The notes under the pieces are model-generated. The model ran no database searches. It worked only from the letters and a program-made list of their open reading frames with translations, and was not told where the DNA came from. From positions 4,654,501 through 4,718,500 of the forward strand of contig NC_084891.1 of the NCBI RefSeq assembly GCF_958979055.1: a stretch of DNA of 64,000 nt. The letters are read 5' to 3'. Positions 34,096 to 47,000 of this stretch are shown one piece after another; position 1 is the first letter of the stretch; every line of letters begins with the position of its first letter. The DNA is from Alnus glutinosa (Eukaryota; Streptophyta; Magnoliopsida; Fagales; Betulaceae). The position numbers and the translations under genes were made by a program.

Positions 34096-34938
34096 CACAC
34101 ACAAGGAGTTTACCAAACAAGGCTAGTATTATCTATTTCATTTGAAATATAAATGGAGACGATCCTCGATCGAGATCACGTCATCAAACCACAAAAATGA
34201 AGGTAACTATGAATGACGGGATACGATATTCCTACATCACATTACTCTACATCAACTCTATACCAAGACATATTAAGTATGAGACATATGTATATGGAAC
34301 CTACATGCATGGATCCTACACCTTATGCATCTTTGTGTAGAGTTGATGTAAGATAATGTGATATTCAACCATCCTACTAAGACGAGGCAACAAAGGGTCT
34401 TGAAAGGACTCGCTTATAAAAGGATTAGGGCTCGGCCAGCGGCGCTAAGAAAACAAAAGGGTGGAATCTGATGAACAATCCCCTGCCCGTCGACACTTGC
34501 TTTACTTATACACTTAACATCTGTAATTTTATTTTTTTTTTTGTTTTTTTTGTCAAAGTTTTTGCCTATCCTTAATGGTTAGAGCCCTTGTCCCTTTAAC
34601 TCAAGGGTGAGGCCCTATGTTGAGATTGACTTCACACCAAGTAATAACATCTGCCCTTTAAATGTCATTCAAACCACCTCAATGTTCCACTTGATTATAA
34701 GGTTAGGTTATGGAGCACAACACTGATTTAATATGTATTATAATTTTAATCTTAAAATAAAAATAAAATACACACGTGAGAGCCCCAAAACTATTAATAA
34801 AAATTAAAAATGTAGAACCATCCAAAATTATTTCTTACATTTATATCACATTAAACCATTTTTTTAAAACAAAATCAAAAAATACTTTTCAAAAGAGTAT
34901 ACGGTAAAAACCACTCACATCTATATGATAATGCTAAC

Positions 34939-35307
34939 GTGATAGTCAGATTAAAAACATTTATTATCTTAAGCCGCTTTAAGAAACACTTATGTGAAAT
35001 AGAGATGAACATCTCTTATTTCGATTTTGTTGATGAGTTTTACCCTGTAGAAAACAAGGTTCAAACCATCTCTAAGGAGAAGTGGGTAAAAGAAGATAAC
35101 ACAGTTATTTCTTCAAGTCACCCTCCATAAGAAGCCATAGTGTTCCAACATAGAACCACTACGGTCAAAGCATCACCCTTTAAGATTGCATCTGAGAACA
35201 CAGATGTTAAGAAAGTCATTGAGCAAGCCAATTACACCAACCAGTACCTAAATTCCATAGGAAACCAGTTGAATAAGATTGAAGAAAAGCTCGATAATAA
35301 GCCTCTT

Positions 35308-35308
<1 letters not shown>
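34939..35308 (+). pseudogene. Fragment of a retroelement or pararetrovirus-like polyprotein
   Basis: Two open stretches in one frame (34939-35130 and 35140-35308) are separated by a TAA. The translated text has a tryptophan-containing segment ending in SSHPP, then ASPFK, then a coiled-coil-like segment (KVIEQANYTNQYLNSIGNQL). This reminded me of polyprotein fragments of plant reverse-transcribing elements, but I cannot name the family. It ends in a TA microsatellite. Confidence 0.3.
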
Positions 35309-35358
<50 letters not shown>

Positions 35359-35359
35359 T

Positions 35360-36207
35360 CTTATTTGTACTGATGTGGTAAAGTCTAGTTGCATTTAGAT
35401 CAGTTATTACGAAAAAAAGAAAAAGAAAAAGAAAAAGAAGATATGCTACTTATCATTAAGTTGTCCATATGCGATTCATTCATTTTGCAAATCAAACCCA
35501 CATGTCCAATGGTTAATTTGCAAAAAAGTTGTACGAAGATATATAACATATGAACTACAGAATGATCAGTAGCATTTTTCAAAAAAAAAAAATAACTACT
35601 GGATCCTACCACATCAATATAATGGAATATTAGTGTGGTATATAACATTATTCATAAATAATATACAATAAATTCTATATACCACATTTTTATCACACTT
35701 TTATTCAATTTTGTTGATATGACACTACCAAACAACCCTTGATTTTTATTTTTATTTTTAAATTTTAATTTTATAATGGATGATCCAAGAGTTAATTGAC
35801 AATAACATATCAACAAAATAAGATAAAAGTGCAGCGTACGTATAGCATTGCTCGTAATGTAATAGTATACCTAGAGATCACATTTTATTGGTAAAAAAAT
35901 ATTAAAATATGACAATTTTTATTATAATATCCTTGCAAACTGACGTTAAAGTCTATAATTAGTAAAATGATAAAAAAAAAAAAAAAAAAAGTGTATAGTT
36001 GACAAATTAGTCGCTCATTAATTAAATTGACCAGTCACATTATTTTTTTTAATCATATTTCATCAATTATGGAAATGTTATAAAAAAAATTATAATAAAA
36101 GTTATTCCTTTGTAAGATTTTCCTTCATCAATGTCATATTCCACCATATCGTATTCTGATCAATAAGCTTCTTCACTTTAAGCCTATTGCATATAATAAT
36201 TATTAAT
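35360..36207. other. AT-rich intergenic DNA
   Basis: Apart from A- and T-runs and a short block near 35600-35700 resembling MITE ends (TATACCACATTTTTATCACAC), I see no gene or clear element. Confidence 0.35.
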
Positions 36208-36388
36208 GAGAAATGTTACACATTATCCCTTTGTTATTTTTCCTCCCAAAATTAATGTGGTTCTTAAAATCTCACCATTTGATCAAAATCCAAGAGTGAT
36301 ATATCAAAAATTCAATGGTGATTTTTAAGAGCCACATCAATTTTGGGAGGACAAAAGGAGGACAAGGGGATAATATGTAGCATTACTC
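36208..36388. mobile_element. Small fold-back MITE with 9-bp target duplication
   Basis: GAGAAATGTTACACATTATCC is mirrored by GGATAATATGTAGCATTACTC. The inner arms pair too (CTCCCAAAATTAATGTGG with CCACATCAATTTTGGGAG). The flanks ATTATTAAT at 36199-36207 and 36389-36397 are identical. The element is 181 bp. Confidence 0.85.
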
Positions 36389-36397
36389 ATTATTAAT

Positions 36398-36498
36398 TAT
36401 TGCCGCTAGAATGTTAAGTTTTTGAAATAATTTCCGCCATTGCTAGACAAGAAGAGTTTAACAAGGAATCACACTCAATTTTTCTTTCTTTCTTTCTT

Positions 36499-36535
<37 letters not shown>

Positions 36536-37860
36536 CATTTTTTTTCTTCAAATAATAAGTATTTCATCATCCTCTTTGAGCTCAGTCTTGATTTGCTTAA
36601 TAAAAAATAATAATCAACCAAATCAGGACCTCTCCTCTTTAACTTAATTTTCACATAATCCATTTATTTTCTATTCATTTGTTTATTGTATTGGTCTAAC
36701 ATCAAGTATATATATAATTTCATAACTTGGAGTCGAAATTTTGAACCTTGGCAAAATAAGAAACCAAGAAAGGCCATTTGAACAAAAGCAATCTATTTTG
36801 CAACTACCTTCTACTGTTCTTCATTCATGGTTGCTCCATTCAATTGTACCTAATGGCTATGATCTTTCGAATTATCTAAATTTTTTGAAGAAAAATAAAC
36901 TAAGGAAAGGCATACTATTTCTCAGACAAAGACATTGCTTGGTAAGGGAGTACGAGTTGGAGATAGTAATAAAAAGTGATAGATGTGATATAAAATAAAA
37001 TAAAATAAATGTATGAAAAAGTGAAATTTTTTTTTATATTGTAATGAATTTTTTATTATTTAAATAATAATAATAAATTATTAATGTGATATAAAGTTAG
37101 AATATTTTGAAGTTGATTGTTTTTTAGAAAAGTAAAGAGAATGAGGAAGAATTTTATCTTCCTTGCCAAATAAGCCCAAAGTATGTGAACACAGAATCCA
37201 AAGTCAAAGTGACATAAGTTTAGTGCTTCTTTCAGCCCAAAATCCCATTAGTATATTTTATTATTTTATATAATCATATGCGTACAAATATTGATGCTTT
37301 GGCTATAGGTTTAGCGGATGATCCTGTAACACAATATTTGAGGTATTGCGACTGAGGCATATAGTTGGAGCTGCAGTGATGCAGACTCGGATGTCCCATT
37401 GTGGTAGTCTTTTGTTGTTGGCTCGTTTCTTGCATAATACTTGTATTTTGTAGAGCCAGTCTTTTGGTATGTAATTAAAGTAATATGCTTTAGAAGCCTT
37501 AAACAGATAGACTTGTATATGACTCTTTTGTGATTAACAATTACGTTGTAAAAGTGTATTTTCGCTTTGATATGTGTTTCGCTGCACAATGATTATTGTA
37601 TTCCTCTGTTACATGTAACTCGGATTATCAGGTAGATGTAATGGGCGCGTACCATATATTACTTGAGCGACAAGTAGCCGTGCTATTGCGATGATCCATT
37701 TAGTATGTTAAAAAAAAAATAAAAAAAAAAAGGTCGTCAATACAAACACTAACCGAACCCATTTAATTAAATGTCTCAAACTCCTTAATTCAAATTTTCT
37801 AATTTTATATTAAATTTATGTCAAATTTACAAGACATATAAAAAATTATCTATTATTATA
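36398..37860. other. Intergenic DNA without a recognised gene
   Basis: It contains a T-run at 36500-36535 and short open frames (for example 36741-36998 plus and 37311-37589 minus) that match nothing I know and lack gene-like composition. I treat them as chance. Confidence 0.4.
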
Positions 37861-38043
37861 GAGTAAAGATTCACTACCACCTAAATATACAACTTTTCAC
37901 CACCTTATCTATGTGGCAAGGTGGTCCCCCACTTTAATTTATTTTTAAAAAATAAAAAAACTCAAAAAGTAGTGGATGATCACCTTATCACATAGACAAG
38001 GTGATGAAAAATTGTATATTTAGATGGCATTGAATCATTATTC
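37861..38043. mobile_element. Small fold-back MITE upstream of RPS2
   Basis: Left arm GAGTAAAGATTCACTACCAC and right arm ATGGCATTGAATCATTATTC are inverted copies, continuing through CTAAATATACAA / TTGTATATTTAG. Nine-base flanks ATTATTATA (37852-37860 and 38044-38052) are identical. It ends about 230 bp before the RPS2 TATA box. Confidence 0.85.
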
Positions 38044-38252
38044 ATTATTATATCAGTATCAAATTCAAGTCCAATTCACAATTTATATAAAAAATTGACA
38101 GCGGTACTTCACATAACAACCAACTCTATTCTTCATTAGAAGCCAATCAAAAATCCCATCATCCAAACAATCGGAAAGAAGCCGAAATCTCTTCCACCCC
38201 ACAACAGGCTTTAGGCAACCCCGTAACCAAACATCACCCAAACACCTCCCCA

Positions 38253-38395
38253 AAACCCTAGTCCCCTCTCCCCGTATAAAATCAATCATCTTCCTAAGTG
38301 CCGATATTCCATTTCTCTGCGCGCTCTCACTCTCTCGAACCCTACCCTATCTTCTCTCTCTCTCTTCTCTCTCTCATATTTCTACCACCACAAAC
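38253..38395 (+). promoter_or_regulatory. RPS2 core promoter and 5' UTR
   Basis: A telo-box-like AAACCCTA lies at 38253-38260, as in many plant ribosomal-protein promoters. A TATA box TATAAAA follows at 38275-38281, then a CT-rich stretch (38350-38375) typical of plant ribosomal-protein 5' UTRs (TOP-like). A Kozak-like AAACATGGC surrounds the ATG. Confidence 0.6.
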
Positions 38396-39315
38396 ATGGC
38401 TGACCGCGGTGGAGCTGACCGAGGTGGAGGTGACCGCGGTGGATTCGGGCGAGGCTTCGGTGGTGGTCGTTCGAGGGGAGACCGTGGACGGGGAGACCGT
38501 GGCCGCGGAGGCCGGCGCAGGGGACGTCGTGACGAGGAGGAGAAGTGGGTGCCAGTGACAAAGCTGGGGCGTCTCGTCAAGGACGGGAAGATCAAGTCAT
38601 TGGAGCAGATCTACCTGCACTCTCTGCCCATCAAGGAGCACCAGATCGTGGACAATCTCTGCCCTGGCCTCAAGGACGAGGTCATGAAGATCATGCCAGT
38701 CCAGAAGCAGACCCGGGCTGGTCAGCGCACTCGCTTCAAGGCCTTCGTCGTGGTCGGCGACAGCAACGGTCACGTGGGTCTCGGCGTTAAGTGTGCAAAG
38801 GAGGTGGCGACCGCCATACGTGGCGCCATCATACTTGCCAAGCTATCTGTGATTCCCGTTAGGAGGGGTTACTGGGGTAACAAGATCGGGAAGCCCCATA
38901 CCGTGCCGTGTAAGGTCACCGGCAAGTGTGGGTCCGTCACGGTGCGCATGGTGCCTGCACCACGTGGAGCCGGAATTGTGGCTGCCAGGGTTCCCAAGAA
39001 GGTCCTCCAGTTTGCTGGGATTGATGACGTGTTTACCTCATCCAGGGGCTCCACTAAGACTCTTGGAAACTTTGTGAAGGTTTGGTTTTTAACTCGTCTC
39101 TAATCAATTTGGTTTGTTTGATTGAGTTACTCGTTGATCATTCTCTCTCTCTGCAGGCAACTTTTGAATGTCTAATGTTAAGTTACGGGTTTCTTACACC
39201 TGAATTCTGGAGGGAAACTCGCTTCACAAAGTCTCCGTTCCAAGAGCATACAGACCTGTTGGCCAAACCAGTTGGTAAGCTTTTTGTGGAGGAGCCTGAG
39301 AGGCTTGAGGCTTGA
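38396..39315 (+). CDS. RPS2: 40S ribosomal protein S2 (uS5)
   Basis: Two exons: 38396-39079 and 39157-39315 (GTTTGG donor, CTCTGCAG acceptor), 280 aa, the normal length. Residues 2-45 are an RGG-type tail rich in DRGG and RGRG. The rest is the uS5 family fold: [16 protein letters not shown], an N-terminal RNA-binding part with [40 protein letters not shown], and the C-terminal [20 protein letters not shown], then [12 protein letters not shown]. It sits at the mRNA entry side of the 40S subunit. Exon 1 is GC-rich compared with its surroundings, as is common for plant ribosomal-protein genes. No defect is seen. Confidence 0.97.
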
Positions 39316-40999
39316 TGGTTGATGGTTGATGCTTGAGAATGTTTTCTATTTCTTTCAAGGAACTAATTAAAAAGTTTTGATTTGGACGGTTTAATTCCTA
39401 TTTTAGCTTTATGTTTGGTTTTGCATGGATACTGCAATCTTGGGTCATTTTGATTCATCGTGAATTGTTCCATACCATTGGCAAAATTAAAGTTAGATGG
39501 ATCTCATTACATAAATCTATCCCTTAAAGGGTGTATTCATGTATTTTTCAGGAATTTTTTTCTCCTCAATTTCCCCGTATTTGATGCAGGTGAAATATAA
39601 AAAACAAAACATAAACATTGTGGAATTTGATTCATTGTCTTAATAATGTCTTCCCTTCGCTTCTAGCTTATCATCCCTATTCCCTCCAACCGCATATCTC
39701 CATGTCCCCCCTCCATGTCGCTCTCATCTTCCCTTCTCCTCCCCAAAAAAGAACTCCCCTTCTCTTGTCATACTTTCTTACAATTTTTGGTTTTCTTGTG
39801 GTGGATTTTTCTTTTTGGAATTATTGCGGTGTTTTTTACTACTTTGGGGTGGTTTTTAAGTTGATTTCTACGGTGAAATATTTTCCATACCAACTATACC
39901 ATGTTTTAGGGTCTCAACTAAACACTGAACAAGTATGGAGTAATGCTGCTATCTGGGGAAGCATTGCACCGTCGAAGATTGCAGGCAGATTGATTTCTTG
40001 CCCGTCACATGCAATCGCTGCAGCCCCCCCTCTACTTTTCTCTCTTGAATTTCCTTTTCAATTTATTTCTCAATTTATGGTGTTTTGTTTTAATTTAGCT
40101 CTACATGCACCGATGCACCCAAGCTGACGACCACATCTAAACTAAGCCATCTTTCTTTTATTTCTGTACTTTTTAAGATCTATATGCGGCTCTCCATGTT
40201 GTTTGAAACTATAAAAAGTTAGATATTCAGTTGGCTTTTTTATGCCCGGACCGGGTGGGGATGCATACCATCTGCGACCGGCAGGGGATGCATACCATCC
40301 GCGACCGGCATGAGTATAAGAAAAGTACCCCATAATTGTGGAACTGTCCGTGTTTGTTGAGATAGCCTGGTTGGCGTCCGAACTGTGATGGCGTAGATGC
40401 GTTTTTCCTTGTAGGATTGGATCTATTGATTAAGAATGGCCCTCTTTGAGACTCTTAACTCATTGGAAGAAAGCCCTCTGGCACTTTTAGTAATGATTTG
40501 CTATTGATAGGAAGCTTTCGAGTCTGCATTTTCATATGCCATGGGTGCTTGCTTGTGTGTCCTTGTCAGTACAGTGGCTGTTCCCGTAAGAGTTAGGTCA
40601 CTTTCACCATCTTCTGTGTACCGAGTTGCCCCCCCCCCCCCCCCCCCCCCCCCCCCGGCCCCCCAATTTTCACGGTCGACCTGTATAACTTGGTCGGGCA
40701 ATGAGAATAGAGAAATGGTAGAATTCTCAAATTTTTTTTCAAAAATAGGTCTCAAAATGATGTGTCATAAATCCCAAGAGATGATGACACACTTTTTAAA
40801 ATAATTGATTTCTTGGGATTGTGACAAATTTTCCCGATCTTAGTTTCCAAATCAGATGAGATTTTCTCGACCATAGTTCCCTGATCAGTGCCGACCACAG
40901 TTCCCAGATCAGGGAGATTTTCTCGACTAGAGTAGATTTTCCCGGCCAGAGTTGTCAGATTTGAGGGGATATCATTTGTTTTTTGGCCCACGCCCTTCT

Positions 41000-41312
41000 G
41001 TCCTCTTGCCTTCAAATTAGCCTGAATTGCGTGCCTCTCTGTCCTCTGCCTTCCTTTTGTGGGTTGGTTGCTTTGAGGTTTTTTTTGGTGGGTTGTTCTC
41101 CGGTTTTCTTGGTGTTTTGGGTGCTGTTTGGTTTCTTTTGCTGGTGGTATTTTAGTTGGTTCTTTGTTTTCTAAGTTTTGACGTGGGGGCTGTTTCCTGG
41201 GTTTTTTTTGGGTTTTTCGGGTTAGCTGTGGTTCTTCTGTGTATACTTCCTGTGTACGTATGGGCGCTTTACGCTTTCTTTTCAATGAAATCTACTTATA
41301 AAAAAAAAAAAA
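41000..41312 (+). mobile_element. LINE (L1-type) 3' end
   Basis: It ends with the family signature GTGTATACTTCC-GTGTAC, GCGCTTT, and ACTTATAAAAAA, shared with the ends at about 46548, 51553 and 58309 and (inverted) 52090. Coding sequence is absent. The 5' border is uncertain. Confidence 0.5.
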
Positions 41313-42780
41313 ATCACATCACATGTCCTTCACCTCTTCTTCTAAAGCAAAACCTAACGCAGATGTATGTATGTACATGTATGTCTAATATATATTGCTA
41401 CAAACTAATTTGTAGCTAATTTAAATTAGTTTAATAAAGTAATTGATATGTGTTTTTAAAATATCTATTAATGTTATTAGAAAATATGTGAGAAATACAT
41501 GTTATTAAAAAAATATGTGATTTTTACATTTGAAAGAACATTTCACAATTTAGTAGATTAGTTTTTAAGAATTAGTTGTAAACCAGTCCGCCACTCAGGG
41601 AGTGGTTTTTGAAACTGCAAATTCAAATGCCACGAAGGGAGTGTTTTTTGAAATCGCAAATTCAAGCTGATCGGATTTTAGGGGTTATTAGAAGAAGTGG
41701 GGGAAAATCTGTTTATTAACAGAAAAGAGTGGTTGTTTTTATAATTTAGATAAATAATAAAGGACAATAATATCATTTAACGATTTTAAATTTGTTAGTT
41801 TCAACAAATGGTTCAATTCAACGTAAATGTAATGTTTAAGAAATTAAGGGATAACGTGTTCAAATTGAACGTTTAAGGATCAAAATGACACTAGTTAACA
41901 TCAAAATGTAAGGATAATATTTGTAATTTTTATTTTATTTTTTCTTTCAATTCAATGAAATATTGATGTTTTCTAAGTATTTCAATATGATCCAATCCTA
42001 ATGCCCGTTTTTAATTGTCCTTAGGCATACACAACAATGTTTTAGGGGTTTTCAAATTTTTTTTTTTTTTTTCTTATAGCAAAAACAAGCCTATTAAGGG
42101 CGCAATTCGATTCTTAGTACCTGGAAATCCAAATCAAACAGACTAATTTAGGTCGATTAAATTTTTTTTTTCTTCTTGAAACTAGCTCGAAGGAAATTTT
42201 CTTTTCAACCTAGCCTTTTAAGTTGACATATGTTCAAAATACATGTGATTTTTATATGCATTTGAATAACGTGTTCTAATAAAAAATTTGAAATTTTAAA
42301 AAAAATCACGTGTCATGTTAAAATTGCTTATGAGGATTAAAAATGCATGCAATCACAAATATTATATTTGTACATGTTAGTTTAATAGATTGAATTGAAT
42401 AAAATTTTTTCAACCTAATTCAGAATAAAACTTTATTGGTTCTTATTCGCTCATTTTGTTGATCACATCATCATCATCATGCACAAATTAAAATAGTAGT
42501 TATAAATAAAAAAAATTCTTAAAAATGTAAAATAGATTTGTATTATAATTTTTTTTTGGGTAGATTATTTTAAGAAATTTGGTTACAATATGATTCTATT
42601 TATCAATGTATTGTACTCTACCAAGCAAATGAAGTAGATATTTGTTGTTTGTTTGAGTTTGCAATTTCAAAATGTGTGAGTTTTTAAAACGCAGTTACAG
42701 TTTGGCTTTTAAAATCACAGTTTAGCCTATAAAATTGTGCGTTTTAAAAAACGTACCTCATTGCATGCGATTTGAAAACA

Positions 42781-42838
<58 letters not shown>

Positions 42839-43016
42839 GTTTCCAAATTTTAATTTTTAAAAAACAAACTTCTAAACGATATAGTTTCTACGATTTGGTG
42901 TAAAATCACACTTTTGATTTGCGAAATTGCAGTGTCAAAGACACTCTCAATATTCTATTTCGGTATTACAACTAAACTAAAAAATATGAACCGATATCCC
43001 ATTCAAATTTCTTTTA

Positions 43017-43642
43017 GGAAAAAAATGTGAAATCAGTCTCTGTAGTTGGCTTAATTTACGAATCGCTTTCTATCGTATCAAAGTGAATTCAGAAGTCCCT
43101 GGGGTATGCAAAAAAAAAAAAATAAAAAAAAAAAAAAAAAAATTAGTCCATGAAGTCAAATTTCGTTAAAACATCTGACGCATTCCGTTGGGTGCCACGT
43201 CAACGCTAATAAAATGACGACACATGCCACTCTTAATTAAAAAAAATATAAATATACTAAAAATATAAATATATATATAAAAAACTTATATTAATTATAT
43301 TTATTTTTTTTTAAAAAAAAAGATAGAAGAAAAAAGTAAAAGGGTGGCCTACGAGCCTTCCCCAGCTCATGGAGGTGGCTGCAGAACCAACAACAACTAA
43401 TTTCTTTATTTTTTTTTATTCTTTTTTAAAGTTATATATATATATATATATAAGAGTAATACATGTCGTCAATTTATTGGCTTCGACGTAACACTTAACA
43501 AAATCCGTCAAATGTTTTAACGAAATTTGCATCCAGTGACTAAATTGTTTTTTTGACATATTCTAGAGACCTCTGAATTCACTTTGATACAATAGAAATC
43601 GATTTATAAATTAAGCTAATCACAAAGACTAATTTTGCATCT
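43017..43642. mobile_element. Fold-back MULE-MITE-like element
   Basis: The arms mirror each other (GTATCAAAGTGAATTCAGA with TCTGAATTCACTTTGATAC; GACACATGCC with the opposing ACATGTCGTC). Nine-base flanks TTTCTTTTA lie at 43008-43016 and 43643-43651. Its layout resembles that of the element at 14930-16017, including the CGTCAACGC-type phrase and a central GGTGGC stretch. Confidence 0.7.
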
Positions 43643-44024
43643 TTTCTTTTATTTTATTTTTAATAATAATAATAATTGTTTATTTTTTCAATAAAATAGC
43701 TATTTCGCGTATGAAATATTAAAGGATCTTGATCCAACTTAATTAAACTTTTTTTTGAATGTAAAATGACTAATATATATCTTTTTTTGCATGTCTATTT
43801 TATTTATTTTTTCAATAAAATTGCTATTTCGCGTAACAAATATTAAAGGATATTTATCCAGCTTAATTAAACTTTTTTTTTGGATGTCTAATATATTAAA
43901 TAAACATATATATATGAATGCAATATAAAATAAGAGATGCAATTAAATTAAGCCTTTAGGGCCACTGATTAGGTAGCAGCTGCGTCAAGAAGCACCAGAG
44001 CCCCTCTCTCGCTCTCTCCCAATA

Positions 44025-47000
44025 ATGGCAACTTCTTCTTCTTCATCATCATCATCGTCATCAGCAAAGAGACTGGCGAGCAATCTCTCATCGATAGCAT
44101 CGCGCATCTACTTCTTCCTAATCATCCTTCAGATCCCTCTTTTCAGGTACAACCTTTTCAGACTCTTTTATCACATCCTCTGCCCCACAAACCCAATTCA
44201 CTGATTATTCATTACTCTTCCATTTTTGTTTTTGAATTCGATATGCTATTAAATGGCAGCCCTGAAGAAAAAAAATGCAAAAAAGATATGCTGTCATATG
44301 GGCACTTAAATTTACATGTAAATCTTGATCTTATCTATTGGTATCGTGGTTGTTATAGAAAAGAACTACACAGTTGAAAAGTGATCTAGTTCCTTGTTGA
44401 GTTCTCCTCAAAATGTAATTACTCAACCTGTTTGCGATAGGAAATTAGTTAGTTTTTGCTGGTTTTAGCACCTGGGTAGTTATTGCTTGGAAATTTCATA
44501 ATCGCCCAGAAGGATTAAAGGAAGGTTCATTATTACAGATGGCGATGGGCGGGTTAAAAGGGTTACTTGTGCCATCTTCGCTCTTAATGGGGCGGGCATG
44601 GGTGGATATTAGGGTTTTAACTATAACCTGTCTTGGGGTATGAAGCGAGGACAGATTTAGGTGGCCTCGTCCCACCACATCTTTAATATATTTACAATTT
44701 TTTCTTCTAATTGTTTGGGATAGCTTTTTGAGAAAGCGAATTTGGTAAAATGTGGACAAATGTGCGTTTTGGAGAAGCATCTCCCTTCCTGCTTTTCCAA
44801 AATGCGCTTTTGAATCTTAAATTTTGCAATTTTCACATTTTGAACTTAGCTACAAGACGCTCGGTTTCCATGTTCTCGTTTAACATGTTTTTGCCTTCAA
44901 AAAGCTACACCAAATGGGCACTATATATCTTCCAAATACCATGCAATAGTCGTTTCTCTATCTCCCATGCAGACATACTCATTGCTCCAAAATAGCCATC
45001 ATTTTTTTCCCTCTCTCTTTTATCTTATTTCCTTCTTGAAATTGCTAGGCTTTGGTTGCTTTAGAGTTTATTTTTCTTCTTGGAATTGCTTGGCTTTTTG
45101 GGTTAATGGGCAGGGTGGATTGGGGGTGGGTATTGAAAATTTTAATATGGGGGCGAGGAGGGGATTAAGATGTTGCCTCATTTTGTGTATGTGACATATA
45201 AAGAGAGGCTTAAACTTGTGGGGGTAGGGATGGGGTGGAAAGACGCACCCCACTGCATCCTTATTGATTATGTTGTATATTGATATTTGTATTGAATCTC
45301 TAATAGCGTTGTTGCAGTTGTGTAAAATTCCAGCTTTGTGTTGGTTGAAGAAGTTGTTATGAACTAGAATGATGGTGTCCTTTCATCAACAATTGTATTA
45401 AGAGTCCTTCGATTTTGTAGTTAACACTTATTATTTTATCACAATGGTGAGAAAGAGTTTTGAATTATGTAGAATGTGAAGGGCCTGAAGGCGTTGTAAG
45501 GGCATATACTAAGTCCCACATTAGATGTGTAGTGGGTGGAATAGGGTTATTGTTGCGTGTACGTGGCTAAGGGGCTGGAATGCTGAGTGGTGGATTGCAA
45601 TGCAGTAGTAGTTTCTCTAGTTTATCTTTATCTATGTGGGGTATTAGTAATTCAATTCTATTTGGTTTGTTGTTAGGAGTCTATCAAGTTATCTTTAGCT
45701 TGTTAGCAGTTATCTTTATCTCTTTGTTAATCTTCTTTTTAGTATTTATCTTTATGTGAGTCACTGGTATGCTACCAGGAGTCTTAGTGTCCTGTTTTAA
45801 GTAGAACTCTATTGTATTTCTGTAAATAAGCTGCATTGCTATGGAATGGAGGTAACTAAGAAATTATTCAAACCTTGTGTTTGTACGAGTCTAGAGCTCC
45901 TCTAATTGCTCTACAAAGGAGGTTCAGGATTCCTCGAAAATCCTACAAACTAGAATTGTTTTATCTTTCTTTTCTCTAAAATAGGGAAATTAAGGAAGAA
46001 CGATCCTGGTAATTTTCCAGTTCACAAACCCGTTACGCGTTCAGTCACTCAAGATCGTAACAGTTATGTAAGCGATTTCAACAGTTCTAATTGTGACTAA
46101 TCCTTTTGGGGTATCTCATTGATGTAATTAGCACGTCCCTATGTTGTGACAAATGGTATCAAAGCCAACCTAATAACTTATGTGGCATAGGGACATTGCA
46201 GTACAACGTGAGTTGTGACAAGGAAATTAAGGATTTTGAGTGGAGGAGATTGTGATACCTCGGATTGTGTGGATTGTGAATGCATTGCATGAGCATGTGC
46301 TAAAACCTCTATATTGGATATATATTTAGTGGGTTTAACCCTTTTTTCTCAATAAGATCTTATTATTCATAAAAAAAAATATATTTAGTTTCGTCGCATA
46401 GCTTGGGTAGTATGCCGTACGCTGATTTTTTACTTTCTTGTTCGTTTCGGTCCTTTAATTAGGGGCTCCTTTGTATACTTTCTGTGTACTAGGGTTGCGC
46501 CCCTCTGCGTTTTTTAATGAATTCTTACTTATAAAAAAAAAAAAAATTTAGTGGAACTGGGTTATATAAGTGATTTTAACTTATAAAGGAGTTCTAATTA
46601 TGATTACTCATTTTGGTTGTGGCAAACTTTGTTAAAGCCAACCTAGTAAAGCCAAACGACGTAAAGGTATTACAGTGCAACGTGGGCCATGATCAGGTTG
46701 GAGAGATTTGAGTGGGAAAGATTATGATGCTTTGGAGTGTGTGGATTGCGAAACCGTTGTGTGGACATATGAGAAAGTTCTGCATTGGGTGTGCACTAGG
46801 TAGAACTAGGCTATATAAGTGACTTCAAGGAAGTCTTAATTGTGACTAGTCCTTTTAGGATATCATGCAGATGAGTTGTGACAAATAGTCGAACCTACAT
46901 AGTAACATCATACTGCGTAGGGGTACTACAGTGCAACATAATTCTTGATGAGGATATCAAAGATTTGAGTGAGAGATTTGATATCAAAATTCTGTGGATT

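Larger units (their letters stand above)
39316..44024. other. Intergenic DNA with LINE relics and simple repeats
   Basis: It holds the RPS2 3' UTR, two 27-bp direct repeats (GGGGATGCATACCATCTGCG..., 40257-40310), a run of 28 C (40629-40656), a LINE 3' end at about 41000-41312 (GTGTATACTTCCTGTGTAC ... CTTATAAAAAA), a 56-base T-run near 42783-42836 and the fold-back element at 43017-43642. No gene was recognised; the open frame 39618-40127 has no features of a real protein. Confidence 0.5.

Noticed and set aside
39618-40127. 169-codon frame after RPS2
   Set aside because: Low-complexity, hydrophobic and S/P-rich translation with no family resemblance; the region looks like decayed intergenic DNA.
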